Shown: positions 8,786 through 16,848 of the stretch, piece by piece
Numbering within the stretch: the stretch's first letter is position 1
Layout: each line of letters opens with the position of its first letter
Source of the DNA: JADJPO01 sp963825645
GTDB lineage: Bacteria > Actinomycetota > Actinomycetes > Actinomycetales > Kineosporiaceae
Direction of reading: 5' to 3'
Length of the DNA stretch: 64,000 nt
Assembly: GCA_963825645.1 (NCBI GenBank)
Contig: CAWGTT010000009.1
Coordinates: forward strand, 62,001 to 126,000
The notes under the pieces: generated by a model
What the model was told of the DNA's origin: nothing
Database searches by the model: none
What the model saw: only the letters and a program-made list of their open reading frames with translations
Position numbers and translations under genes: made by a program

Positions 8786-9285
8786 TCCGGCGGATGCTCG
8801 TGATAGTCGGTACCGACCACCATCCCTTCGACCGGCTGATCGGGTGGGCCGAGCGCTGGGCGGACCGCGGCGCGGAGTGGGAGGTGCAGGTGCAGCATGG
8901 TCGATCCCGGGCACCCCGCGCCGGTGTCGGGTTCGCCTTCTGTGAGCACGATCGGCTCCAGCAGATGCTCGAGAGCGCCGACGTCGTGGTCAGTCACGCC
9001 GGTCCGGCGTCGATCACCGAGGCGCGCCGGTTCGGTCACCGGCCGATCGTGGTGGCCCGTGACCCCGCCCGTGGGGAGCATGTGGACGACCACCAGCAGC
9101 TCTTCGCCGGGCGGCTCGCCGCCGCCGACCTGGTGCAGCGGGTGGATACCGAGGACGACTTCCTGGCCGCCGTGGTGGCCACGTCCTACCTGCCCCGGCA
9201 GCGACCGGTCCAGGACGACGTGCCGCCGGGTGTCTTCCGGGTGGGCGGCGTCGTCGAGCGTCTGGCCGGCCGCCGTCCACGGTGA
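8782..9285 (+). CDS. PssE/Alg13-like glycosyltransferase subunit
   Basis: Catalytic, nucleotide-sugar-binding half of the split enzyme; partner of the preceding PssD-like protein. The 167-residue product carries VSHAGPASITEARRFG near residue 70, the MurG/Alg13-type donor-binding motif, and RGEHVDDHQQLFAGRLA typical of PssE. It starts with GTG inside the previous stop (GTGA), implying translational coupling and equal stoichiometry. Donor and acceptor sugars cannot be told from sequence. Confidence 0.87.
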   Translation: MIRRMLVIVGTDHHPFDRLIGWAERWADRGAEWEVQVQHGRSRAPRAGVGFAFCEHDRLQQMLESADVVVSHAGPASITEARRFGHRPIVVARDPARGEHVDDHQQLFAGRLAAADLVQRVDTEDDFLAAVVATSYLPRQRPVQDDVPPGVFRVGGVVERLAGRRPR

Positions 9286-9340
9286 CTTCTATCTGTGGTC
9301 GTTCAGAAGCAGAAAGTGATGGAACTGATACCCTGCGTGG

Positions 9341-9727
9341 GTGCGGCGAACCACTCCACGGCCAGGGGAGCGTTTCCCGCACGCCCCGGATACCGACCCC
9401 ATCGACCTGCGTGACCTCGGGCGTTCGCTGCCGCCCCGGCCGGCGGAGGTGAACCAGCCCTTCGCCGGCGGACGCCGTCCGGACTTGCCGGCCGCCACGG
9501 TGGCGATGACCGTGATCGGGGCACCGATCCCCACCGAGGATGCCGACGAGGCGCGCAGCGGGTGGAGGGCCGGGTCCGGCCGGTCGTGGCGCGAGTGGTG
9601 GGCACGTATCACCCCTCGCCACCGGCGCCGGTTCGTGGCGGGCGCTTGGGTGGCAGGCGCTCTGCTTGCGGCGGTGCTGGTGGTCAGCGCGGCGCTGAGC
9701 GCCCTGCGCGCCGGCGTCCCTTCGTGA
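9341..9727 (+). CDS. Small single-pass membrane protein, function unknown
   Basis: Not recognised. The 128-residue product has a polar, Pro/Arg-rich N-terminal half and a single hydrophobic segment (about residues 98-120), then only nine residues, so it would be tail-anchored. The start is GTG 9341 with no clear Shine-Dalgarno sequence; a TGATAC hexamer ends about ten bases upstream and could be a -10 box for a nearly leaderless message (inference). Its last codons and stop form the first copy of a 20-bp tandem repeat. Converges with the mimR-like gene. Confidence 0.55.
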   Translation: MRRTTPRPGERFPHAPDTDPIDLRDLGRSLPPRPAEVNQPFAGGRRPDLPAATVAMTVIGAPIPTEDADEARSGWRAGSGRSWREWWARITPRHRRRFVAGAWVAGALLAAVLVVSAALSALRAGVPS

Positions 9728-9789
9728 GGACCGGCGTCCCTCGTGAGAACCGGCGTCCCTTCGTGAGAACCGGCGTCCCTTCGTGAGAA
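9711..9789. repeat. Four tandem copies of a 20-bp unit
   Basis: Units at 9711-9730, 9731-9749 (one T deleted), 9750-9769 and 9770-9789, consensus CCGGCGTCCCTTCGTGAGAA. The first copy includes the stop of the small membrane protein. The array lies between two convergent genes. It is too short and unspaced for a CRISPR. Confidence 0.9.
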
Positions 9790-9841
9790 GAGGTGGCGAG
9801 AGCGTGGGTGAACGAGGCGTGGCCCCCGGCACCCCGCGAGG

Positions 9842-11647
9842 TCAGGAAGACGTCGGAACGATCCCGTACTCGTGGATCTTCCGGTAGATGGTGGCCCGGG
9901 ACATGCCCAATGCTTCGGCGGCGCGCAGTTTGTTCCCGCCGCAGTCCTGAAGACTCTGGACGATGGCGTCGCGCTCCATGGACTGCAGCGGCGTGAGTAG
10001 CCGCCGGCTGACCGTCCGGCACTCCGGCGGCAGGTCGCTGGGCAGGATGGCCCCGGTACGGCGGTGCTGGACCACGCGCTTGAGCACCTGCCAGAGCTGC
10101 TCGGTGTTGCCCGGCCACGTCGACCGCATCAACAGGTGCATGGTCTCGCCGGGACAGACGACGCGTCCGTGTTGGCCCAGCCTGGCCAGGAAGAACGGCA
10201 CCAGGTCCTGCAGGTCCTCGATGTGGTGACGCAGCGGCGGCAGCTCCACCGTCCTGGGGAAGGCCCGCAGCAGTGGCTCGAGATCCCGGTGGGCGCGGTG
10301 GCCGTCGCCGTCCACCGTCACGGCCACCCACAGCACTGCCGACCGGCCCGCCTCCCGCGCCTCGCGCAAAGCGCTGGCCAGAGCGTGGACCTGCTGGGGA
10401 CTCAGCCGGTCCGCGTGCCGGATCGCCAGGGCGCCGGTGCTGTCGAGCAGCTCGAGCCGGGTCTTGGCCATCCACTCCGGGTCCCCGGCCTCGGCGGCGT
10501 CCAGGGTCCGGAACCGGCTCGCCGGTTGGTGGCGCTGGTGCACCGCCCACAGCACGGCGAGCTTGCCGACTCCCGGCTCTCCCTCAACGGCCAGCCACTC
10601 CCCGGACTCGTACGCCTGCTCGACCAGGCGGCACCCGCGCAGCCACAACGGTGCGGACCCGAACAGCCCCGGCAGCACCATGGCCGGCCGGGCAGCTGTG
10701 TCGACGGCCGCCGAACTCGGCGCCTCCACGAGCTTGACGTGGACCACCCCGCCGCTGCCGCTCTCCGCGCCGGGGATCGGACGTCCGAATATCCTCGCCT
10801 GCAGCCCGCTGGGCAGCTGCACCGTGACCGCGCCGGTCCGTCGTCCGGCCAGCACATCGGCGGCGTGGTTCAGGATGACGGCCTGGTCGGAGGTGTCCAG
10901 CAGGCGCCGGGCGGCGTCGTTCAGCATGACGACGTCATGGCTCAAGGCCAGCACGATGCCACTGGTGTGGCGGCAGGCTCGCCGGTACTCCTGGAGCAGC
11001 TCGAACTCACGCTCGCTGCCGTCCGCGAGGAGAGCTTGCGTGATCTGGTCGGCGGTGGTCCGGGCCAGGGCCACGAGCAGCCGGTCGGCGTCCTCGCGCC
11101 AGCACGTCAGGTCGACGGCGCCGAGCGTCTTGCCGGAGATGGGGTCGTTGATCGGGACGCCGGCGCACGCCAGGTCCTCGAGGTTCTCCGCGAAGTGCTC
11201 GTGCCCGAACACGTGCGCCGACTGGCCTCCTTCCAGCGCGGTCCCGATCCCGTTGGTCCCCACTCTCTGCTCGGAGTAGCTGAAACCGGGGGCCAGCTGG
11301 ACTCTGTCCAGGTGACGTTCGAGGTCGGTGTCGGCGGTCATCCGGGTGAGCACGACGCCGGCCGCGTCCGTGAGGATGAGGCTGATCGGCTGTCGGTCCA
11401 GGTGGTTGCGCAGGGTGCGCAGGACCGGGACGGCGCTGCGCGTCAGTGGAGTGTCGAGATCGGGGTCGCGCACGTAGTCGAGCTCAACGCTGTCGGCCGC
11501 CACCCCCCATTCGCGGGACCTCCACCACGATGCCAGTATCGCCTCGCGGACGTGCCGTGGCGTGACCGGCTCGGCCGCCAGGAAGCGCTCGCGGGCATGC
11601 GCGACACCCACGCCGTCCGTGCGCGCATCGATCGGAGCGGGGTGCAT
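9842..11647 (-). CDS. mimR: MimR/AcoR-type transcriptional activator of the monooxygenase operon
   Basis: NtrC-like regulator without a receiver domain. Order: N-terminal GAF-like sensor region (about 60-190, with EQRVGTNGIGTALEGG typical of AcoR-like regulators), PAS-like segment (about 235-310), AAA+-like region (320-500) and a Fis helix-turn-helix at the end (NKLRAAEALGMSRATIYRKI). The AAA+ part is degenerate: Walker A reads GEPGVGKLAV without the usual Ser/Thr, and I find no GAFTGA sigma-54 contact loop. ATG 11647 follows GGAGG; a longer in-frame start at 11932 is unlikely. It is divergent from mimA, as in mycobacterial mim clusters, and both upstream regions share two dyads. Confidence 0.85.
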   Translation of the reverse strand: MHPAPIDARTDGVGVAHARERFLAAEPVTPRHVREAILASWWRSREWGVAADSVELDYVRDPDLDTPLTRSAVPVLRTLRNHLDRQPISLILTDAAGVVLTRMTADTDLERHLDRVQLAPGFSYSEQRVGTNGIGTALEGGQSAHVFGHEHFAENLEDLACAGVPINDPISGKTLGAVDLTCWREDADRLLVALARTTADQITQALLADGSEREFELLQEYRRACRHTSGIVLALSHDVVMLNDAARRLLDTSDQAVILNHAADVLAGRRTGAVTVQLPSGLQARIFGRPIPGAESGSGGVVHVKLVEAPSSAAVDTAARPAMVLPGLFGSAPLWLRGCRLVEQAYESGEWLAVEGEPGVGKLAVLWAVHQRHQPASRFRTLDAAEAGDPEWMAKTRLELLDSTGALAIRHADRLSPQQVHALASALREAREAGRSAVLWVAVTVDGDGHRAHRDLEPLLRAFPRTVELPPLRHHIEDLQDLVPFFLARLGQHGRVVCPGETMHLLMRSTWPGNTEQLWQVLKRVVQHRRTGAILPSDLPPECRTVSRRLLTPLQSMERDAIVQSLQDCGGNKLRAAEALGMSRATIYRKIHEYGIVPTSS

Positions 11648-11705
11648 CGCGCCTCCGTTCTGCCCTGATCGCACCAGCGTCGACCTCGGCACGCGCTTCC
11701 CGTCG

Positions 11706-11720
11706 GGTGTGATGCACACC
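11706..11720. promoter_or_regulatory. Dyad GGTGTG-N3-CACACC upstream of mimR
   Basis: A perfect palindrome with 6-base arms, 59 bases before the mimR start. A related dyad with the same arms stands upstream of mimA at 12222-12239. Candidate regulator site; the function is inferred from the matching positions. Confidence 0.5.
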
Positions 11721-11747
11721 ACGATAAACGGGCCCTTGGGGACGGTC

Positions 11748-11762
11748 GTCTCAGATTGAGAC
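11748..11762. promoter_or_regulatory. Dyad GTCTCA-N3-TGAGAC upstream of mimR and of the small ORF
   Basis: A perfect palindrome with 6-base arms and a 3-base spacer, about 100 bases upstream of mimR and 80 upstream of the small protein at 11843. A near-identical copy occurs at 12187-12201 before mimA. Candidate upstream activating site for MimR. Confidence 0.55.
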
Positions 11763-11842
11763 CGGAGCGACCGCCGGGCCGTCCTTGGATACCGCAATGG
11801 CGTCCGCCACGGCGTTGCGGCGCCCCTTCCCGGAGGTGGCCA

Positions 11843-12088
11843 ATGGACGATTCCCCGGTCGAGAGCGAGACGTTCAACCCCTGGAGCATTGTCCACCTCG
11901 TGTTCGAGCACCTTGCCCGAGAGGGCCTGCACCCTGTGCTGGGAGACGCCGGAGACCCGGGTGCCCCGGCCGCGGAACTCCTGCGTACTTTGGGTATCGA
12001 GCCTGCTGCCGAGGGTAATCGGCAGGTCTCACTGAGGGCCAAGGAGCAGCTCTCCGAGATTCGCGCCGCCGTCTTCGGCCCCGAGTGA
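11843..12088 (+). CDS. Small conserved-looking protein between mimR and mimA, unknown function
   Basis: Not recognised. The 81-residue acidic product begins MDDSPVESETFNPWSIVHLV and contains LHPVLGDAGDPGAPAAELL; it has no membrane segment or cysteine. ATG 11843 has GGAGG six bases upstream, and its third codon positions are GC-rich, so it looks translated. It sits between the divergent regulator and the monooxygenase operon, downstream of the first candidate regulator site, so it is probably controlled with the mim genes. A regulatory or assembly role is conceivable but has no sequence support. Confidence 0.65.
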   Translation: MDDSPVESETFNPWSIVHLVFEHLAREGLHPVLGDAGDPGAPAAELLRTLGIEPAAEGNRQVSLRAKEQLSEIRAAVFGPE

Positions 12089-12186
12089 GTCCGCCCCGCC
12101 GACTAGGTCACTCGGGTTACGGCCGGTCACTCGGCGCTCCGGCGAGGCGCCTGGCGCTCGGCGCGGCGGCCATAGCTCACGGCGAT

Positions 12187-12201
12187 GTCTCATGTTGAGA
12201 G
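12187..12201. promoter_or_regulatory. Dyad GTCTCA-N3-TGAGAG upstream of mimA
   Basis: Matches the perfect dyad at 11748-11762 except for the last base. It lies about 150 bases before the mimA start, a normal distance for an enhancer-type activator site. It overlaps a second short dyad, GTTGAG-AG-CTCAAC, at 12194-12207. Confidence 0.55.
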
Positions 12202-12221
12202 CTCAACAGTCGCCGATGCGC

Positions 12222-12239
12222 GGTGTGATGCTGCACACA
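12222..12239. promoter_or_regulatory. Dyad GGTGTGATG-CT-GCACACA upstream of mimA
   Basis: Shares both arms with the palindrome at 11706-11720 but has a spacer three bases longer. It lies between the GTCTCA dyad and mimA, the same order as on the mimR side. Candidate regulator site or promoter element. Confidence 0.45.
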
Positions 12240-12352
12240 GCGAGTTCCGGCCGGCCGGCGCTCGTCGTCCACCCGTCAGGTGCGGCGCCGGGGCGATGTC
12301 GGCATCAGGGCTGACGGAGCGCCGTCTCAGCCGGCCAGAGGAAGGGGTGACC

Positions 12353-14005
12353 ATGAGTCGCCAAAGTGTGGCCAAGGCCCACCAGAAGATCCAGGAGCTT
12401 TCCTGGGAGCCGGCGTATCACGAGCCGGTCGCCCAGTACGGAACGGACTACACGTTCCACAAGGCACAGAAGAAGGACCCGCTCAAGCAGGTCCTGCGGT
12501 CCTACTTCCCCATGCAGGAGGAGAAGGACCACCGGGTGTACGGCGCCCAGGACGGCGCCATCCGCGGCAACATGTTCCGCCAGGTCCAGGAACGGTGGCT
12601 GGAGTGGCAGAAGCTGTTCCTGTCGATCATCCCGCTCCCCGAGATCTCGGCGGCCCGGGCGATGCCGCTGCTGTTCCGCAACGTTCCCAACCCTGAGCTG
12701 CACAATGGCCAGGCGATCCAGATGATCGACGAGGTTCGGCACTCGACGATCCAGCAGAACCTCAAGCGCCTGTACATGAACAACTACATCGACCCGGCGG
12801 GCTTCAACAGCAGCCTGCGCAACTTCCAGAACGACTACTGCGGGACCATCGGCCGGCAGTTCGCCGAGGGCTTCATCACCGGCGACGCCATCACGGCCGC
12901 GAGCATCTACCTCACGATCGTCGCCGAGACCGCCTTCACCAACACGCTCTTCGTCGCGATGCCCGCCGAGGCCGCCGCGAACGGCGACTACCTGCTCCCG
13001 ACCGTCTTCCACTCGGTGCAGTCCGACGAGTCCCGGCACATCAGCAACGGCTACGCCACCCTGCTGATGGCGCTGGCCGACGAGGGAAACCACCAGCTGC
13101 TCGAGCGCGACCTGCGTTACGCATGGTGGAACAACCACCGAGTGGTCGACGCCGCGATCGGCACGTTCATCGAGTACGGCACCAAGGACCGTCGCAAGGA
13201 TCGCGAGTCGTACGCCGAGATGTGGCGTCGGTGGATCTACGACGACTACTACCGCAGCTACCTGGTTCCCCTGGAGAAGTACGGGCTGGTCATCCCTCAC
13301 GACCTCATCGAGGAAGCCTGGAACCAGATCTGGAACAAGGGCTACGTGCATGAGGTGGCCCAGTTCTTCGCCACCGGGTGGCTCGCCAACTACTGGCGGA
13401 TCGACCCGATGACGGACAAGGACTTCGAGTGGTTCGAGTACAAGTACCCAGGCTGGTACGACCGGTACGGCAAGTGGTGGGAGAACTACAACCGCCTCTC
13501 CCGGCCGAACGGCCATCACCCGATCGTGGCCGAGGACGTCGACTATCAGTACCCGCACCGGTGCTGGACGTGCATGGTCCCCTGCCTCGTCCGCGAGGAC
13601 ATGGTGATGGACGAGGTCGACGGCCAGGTCCGCACCTACTGCCACGAGGCGTGCCGGTGGACCGACGTCGAGGCCTTCCGGCCGACCTATCAGGGCCGCT
13701 CGACCCCGAACATGGGTCAGCTCATCGGCAAGCGTGAGTGGGAGACCCTGTACCACGGGTGGAACTGGGCCGATGTGGTGTCGGACATGGGCTTCGTCCG
13801 GGACGACGGCAAGACCATGGTGGCCCAGCCGCACCTGGACCTCGACCCGAAGAAGATGTGGACCCTGGACCACCTGCGCCGGATGCCTCATCTGCAGAGC
13901 CCCAATGTGCTGCTCAACGAGATGACCGCGCAGGAGCGCGAAGCGTTCCACGCGAACTACATCCGTGGCGGCCCGGCGGGTCGTCCCGCACCGACCGAGG
14001 GCTAG
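12353..14005 (+). CDS. mimA: Binuclear iron monooxygenase, hydroxylase large subunit (propane/acetone/phenol type)
   Basis: Catalytic alpha subunit of a soluble di-iron monooxygenase. All six expected iron ligands are present and are offset by exactly 17 from those I recall for methane monooxygenase: Glu97, Glu127 and His130 (DEVRH), Glu192, Glu226 and His229 (DESRH). The 550-residue length and cluster order fit PrmA/MimA of Gordonia, Rhodococcus and mycobacteria, known for propane 2-hydroxylation and, for MimABCD, acetone and phenol oxidation. ATG 12353 follows AGAGGAAGGGG; the upstream in-frame start at 12185 overlaps candidate regulator sites and is rejected. Substrate cannot be fixed from sequence. 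Confidence 0.95.
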   Translation: MSRQSVAKAHQKIQELSWEPAYHEPVAQYGTDYTFHKAQKKDPLKQVLRSYFPMQEEKDHRVYGAQDGAIRGNMFRQVQERWLEWQKLFLSIIPLPEISAARAMPLLFRNVPNPELHNGQAIQMIDEVRHSTIQQNLKRLYMNNYIDPAGFNSSLRNFQNDYCGTIGRQFAEGFITGDAITAASIYLTIVAETAFTNTLFVAMPAEAAANGDYLLPTVFHSVQSDESRHISNGYATLLMALADEGNHQLLERDLRYAWWNNHRVVDAAIGTFIEYGTKDRRKDRESYAEMWRRWIYDDYYRSYLVPLEKYGLVIPHDLIEEAWNQIWNKGYVHEVAQFFATGWLANYWRIDPMTDKDFEWFEYKYPGWYDRYGKWWENYNRLSRPNGHHPIVAEDVDYQYPHRCWTCMVPCLVREDMVMDEVDGQVRTYCHEACRWTDVEAFRPTYQGRSTPNMGQLIGKREWETLYHGWNWADVVSDMGFVRDDGKTMVAQPHLDLDPKKMWTLDHLRRMPHLQSPNVLLNEMTAQEREAFHANYIRGGPAGRPAPTEG

Positions 14006-14131
14006 GGGCCTCCTCCCCAGCGGGCCCGGAGGAGGGCAGCGCGACCTGCCCTCCTCCGGCCCGTTCCGTCAGCGCAGATCCCCGGGGCGCGCCCTGGGGT
14101 CGCGGACGCCGTCCACACTCGTGAGGGTCGT

Positions 14132-15175
14132 ATGGCCGACAGGCACGTGGTGCGATTCGAGCCGGTAGGCATCGAGATCGAGGTCGCGGAGGAGCAGAAC
14201 ATCCTGCGCGCCGCTGCCGAGCAGGGCGTGATGCTCATGCACGGCTGCAAAGAGGGCCAGTGTGCCGCGTGCAAGTCGTTCGTGCTCGACGGCGACGACA
14301 TCGAGCACGACCGGTACTCGACCTTCGCCCTGCCCGACTACGAGCGCGACGAGGGCTACACCCTGTTGTGTCGGGCGCACGCGTACGAGGACCTCACCAT
14401 CGAGCTGCTCAACTACGACGAGGAGATGATCCGTTCCGGCCTTCCGATCCAGGACGCCGTCGCGGAAGTGATGTCCAAGGACGCCATCACGCACGACCTG
14501 CGTCACCTGGTGCTGCGGCTGGTCGAGCCCAAGGAGATCCGCTTCTTCCCGGGCCAATACATCGACATCACGGTCCCGGACACGACAGAGACCCGCTCGT
14601 TCTCGATGGCGAACACCACCACCCGCGACGGCGGGCTGCTGGAGTTCGTGATCAAGGTTTACCCGGACGGGCTCTTCTCGCACTTCCTCGACACCGAGCT
14701 CGCGGTCGGAGACCGCCTCCAGGTGACGGGACCGTTCGGCGTCTTCACCCTCAGGGAGGGGGACGCCCCGCTGGTCTTCGTCGGCGGAGGGGCGGGGATG
14801 GCCCCGATCCTCTGCCTGCTGCGCTCGATGGCCGAGCGCAAGATCGAGCGCAAGGCGGTCTTCTACTACGGCGCTCGCGGGGCACGCGACCTGTGCTTCG
14901 AGGACGAGCTCCGCAGGCTCGAGCAGACGCTGCCCTCCTTCCGCTACGTGCCGGCGCTGTCCGAGCCGGCGGAGGGCGAAGGGTGGGCGGGGGAAACGGG
15001 CCTGATCACCGACGTCCTCAAGCGGGACGCCGGTGACCTGTCAGGGTCACACGCGTACGTCTGCGGACCACCGCCCATGGTGGAGGCGGCCCTGCCGGCG
15101 TTGGCCGCGCTGGGGGTGACGGAGAAACGAACCTACTACGACAAGTTCACCACCACCGGTGAGCCCGGGCAATGA
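14132..15175 (+). CDS. mimB: Monooxygenase reductase component ([2Fe-2S], FAD, NADH)
   Basis: Passes electrons from NADH to the hydroxylase. N-terminal plant-type ferredoxin domain with Cys39, Cys44, Cys47 and Cys80 (CKEGQCAACKS), then an FAD domain (RSFSMANTT) and an NAD domain (FVGGGAGMAPILCLLRSMAE and CGPPPMVEAALPAL). The 347-residue length fits PrmB/MimB. ATG 14132 lies 126 bases after mimA; the gap contains no gene and may hold a processing or attenuation structure. Same operon. Confidence 0.95.
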   Translation: MADRHVVRFEPVGIEIEVAEEQNILRAAAEQGVMLMHGCKEGQCAACKSFVLDGDDIEHDRYSTFALPDYERDEGYTLLCRAHAYEDLTIELLNYDEEMIRSGLPIQDAVAEVMSKDAITHDLRHLVLRLVEPKEIRFFPGQYIDITVPDTTETRSFSMANTTTRDGGLLEFVIKVYPDGLFSHFLDTELAVGDRLQVTGPFGVFTLREGDAPLVFVGGGAGMAPILCLLRSMAERKIERKAVFYYGARGARDLCFEDELRRLEQTLPSFRYVPALSEPAEGEGWAGETGLITDVLKRDAGDLSGSHAYVCGPPPMVEAALPALAALGVTEKRTYYDKFTTTGEPGQ

Positions 15176-15257
15176 GGAACATCGGCGCTCCACGGGCCCA
15201 CCCGGCCCGGGACCACACCTGTCAGCGACATCAGCTGGAGGAAAGAGGACGATCCTG

Positions 15258-16433
15258 ATGACAACCACGACCCCCCAGGGACGCGACTTGCCGAGGCCGG
15301 TATTCACCGATGCCGAGGCGGGGGCCAAGGAGTTCCCCGACTCCAACAGCCGTAGTTTCAACTACTACCACCCAGCCAAGCGCAAGCAGTCCCACTACGA
15401 GGACGTGACGGTAGAGGTCCAGCCGGACCCGCGCCACTACCTCGCTCAGGGATGGCTCTACGGCTTCTCCGACGGCCGGGGCGGGTATCCGCTCGACTGG
15501 ACGAGACTGAAGGCCTGGGGGCAGGACCGGCCCGAACCCGAGCGCTACCCCGGCTCCGGCGGGAAGGGCTACGACTGGCCGGCTCACGGCTGGCACGAGT
15601 TCCGCGACCCGAACGAGGAGTGGGAGCTCACCCTCTACCGGTACAACTCCAACGTCGTGCGACAGGTGACCCAGAACGTCGAGGCGGCCAAGCAGAGCAA
15701 GGCGTTCGAGCAGTGGAACCGCAACTGGGTGCGCTTCGTGGAGCGCAACGTCGGAGCCTGGATGCACGTCGACCACGGTCTGGGGTTGTACCTGTTCGCC
15801 AACGCCAACCGCAGGGCACCCACGAACATGCACAACAACGCGATCTCGGTGAACAGCATGCACCGGATCAGGGCCGCGCAGGACCTCGCGCTGTACAACC
15901 TCACGCTCACCGAGGAGGTCCCCGGGTTCGACGGCACCGCCCATATGGAGACGTGGAACAGCGACCCGGCCTGGCAAGGGGTTCGTGAGGTGGCCGAGGG
16001 GCTGACCGCCATCGACGACTGGTGCGAGGCGATCTTCGCCGCGAACGTGGTGTTCGAGCCGCTGGTGGGCGAGCTCTTCCGCAGCCATCTGGTCCAGCAC
16101 GCGGCTCCGCGAAACGGGGACTTCGTCACCCCGACCATCGTGGGCGCCGAGGAGTACGACTACGCCGAGCGGGACCTGCGGTACACGCGGGCGATGTTCG
16201 AGCTGCTGACCGCCGACCGCGAGTTCGCCGACCACAACAAGGCGATCATGAACGAGTGGATGGCCGCCTGGCTGCCGCGTTGCCTGCTGGCCGCCCGCAC
16301 GCTGCAGCCGCTGTGGTCGCAGCCCGACGCCAAGCCCCCCCGCTTCGAGGACGGCTTGGACGCCGCCAAACACCGGTTCGCCGGCATCCTCACCGAGCTG
16401 AGCCTGGACGCCCCGAAGGAGTTGGCGCTGTGA
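15258..16433 (+). CDS. mimC: Monooxygenase hydroxylase small (beta) subunit
   Basis: Structural partner of MimA in the hydroxylase core; it keeps a ferritin-like fold without the iron ligands. The 391-residue protein has SFNYYHPAKRKQSHYEDVT near the N-terminus and NMHNNAISVNSMHRIRAAQD, both characteristic of phenol/propane monooxygenase small subunits. ATG 15258 has a strong GGAGGAAAGAGG upstream; an earlier in-frame start at 15159 overlaps mimB and is rejected. Its stop overlaps the mimD start. Confidence 0.93.
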   Translation: MTTTTPQGRDLPRPVFTDAEAGAKEFPDSNSRSFNYYHPAKRKQSHYEDVTVEVQPDPRHYLAQGWLYGFSDGRGGYPLDWTRLKAWGQDRPEPERYPGSGGKGYDWPAHGWHEFRDPNEEWELTLYRYNSNVVRQVTQNVEAAKQSKAFEQWNRNWVRFVERNVGAWMHVDHGLGLYLFANANRRAPTNMHNNAISVNSMHRIRAAQDLALYNLTLTEEVPGFDGTAHMETWNSDPAWQGVREVAEGLTAIDDWCEAIFAANVVFEPLVGELFRSHLVQHAAPRNGDFVTPTIVGAEEYDYAERDLRYTRAMFELLTADREFADHNKAIMNEWMAAWLPRCLLAARTLQPLWSQPDAKPPRFEDGLDAAKHRFAGILTELSLDAPKELAL

Positions 16434-16801
16434 GCATCTACAAGACGACCGAGAGCCCGTTCAAGTCCGACCACACCGCGTCGAACAAGTGCGGGTTCAC
16501 CCTGATGAACAACCAGGTCGGGGCGGTGGTGGCCCAGGTCCTGGCCACGAAGCCGAACGTCGAGGTGACACCGCTGCCCTCGATGATCCGGGTCGACGCC
16601 GTCGGCCGGATGGACGTGGACTACGACGAGATCTCCGAGGCCCTCGGCGAGGAGCCCGGGTTCTTCGACGCCGCGGAGTTCGAGGAGAACATGTCCACCC
16701 ACTACGGGCGGATGGTTCACCTGGACGACCGTACGATCATGTTCGCCAACCCCGAGGATGCTGCGGAGTACATCGGGTTCGACCTGCAGCCTTCGAGCTA
16801 G
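16430..16801 (+). CDS. mimD: Monooxygenase coupling (effector) protein
   Basis: Cofactor-less MmoB/DmpM-family protein that binds the hydroxylase and tunes oxygen activation. The 123-residue product contains NKCGFTLMNNQVGAVVAQVL and IRVDAVGRMDVDYDEISEAL, the typical effector fold segments. It begins with GTG overlapping the mimC stop (GTGA), so the two are translationally coupled. It is the last of the four enzyme components. Confidence 0.93.
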   Translation: MSIYKTTESPFKSDHTASNKCGFTLMNNQVGAVVAQVLATKPNVEVTPLPSMIRVDAVGRMDVDYDEISEALGEEPGFFDAAEFEENMSTHYGRMVHLDDRTIMFANPEDAAEYIGFDLQPSS

Positions 16802-16848
16802 CCGCCATCAGGCAGTGGAGCACTCGATCCCGCCCATGAGGAGGAACG

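Noticed and set aside
10064..11668. Plus-strand open frame of 534 codons opposite mimR
   Set aside because: It is the antisense shadow of a recognised protein in GC-rich DNA; its translation is Gln/Arg/Gly-rich with no family motif.
12088..12353. Sigma-54 type -24/-12 promoter before mimA
   Set aside because: I find no convincing GG-N10-GC box at a suitable place, and the regulator lacks the sigma-54 contact motif.
12305..13951. Minus-strand open frame of 548 codons opposite mimA
   Set aside because: Antisense shadow; mimA has all six iron ligands and a ribosome site on the plus strand.
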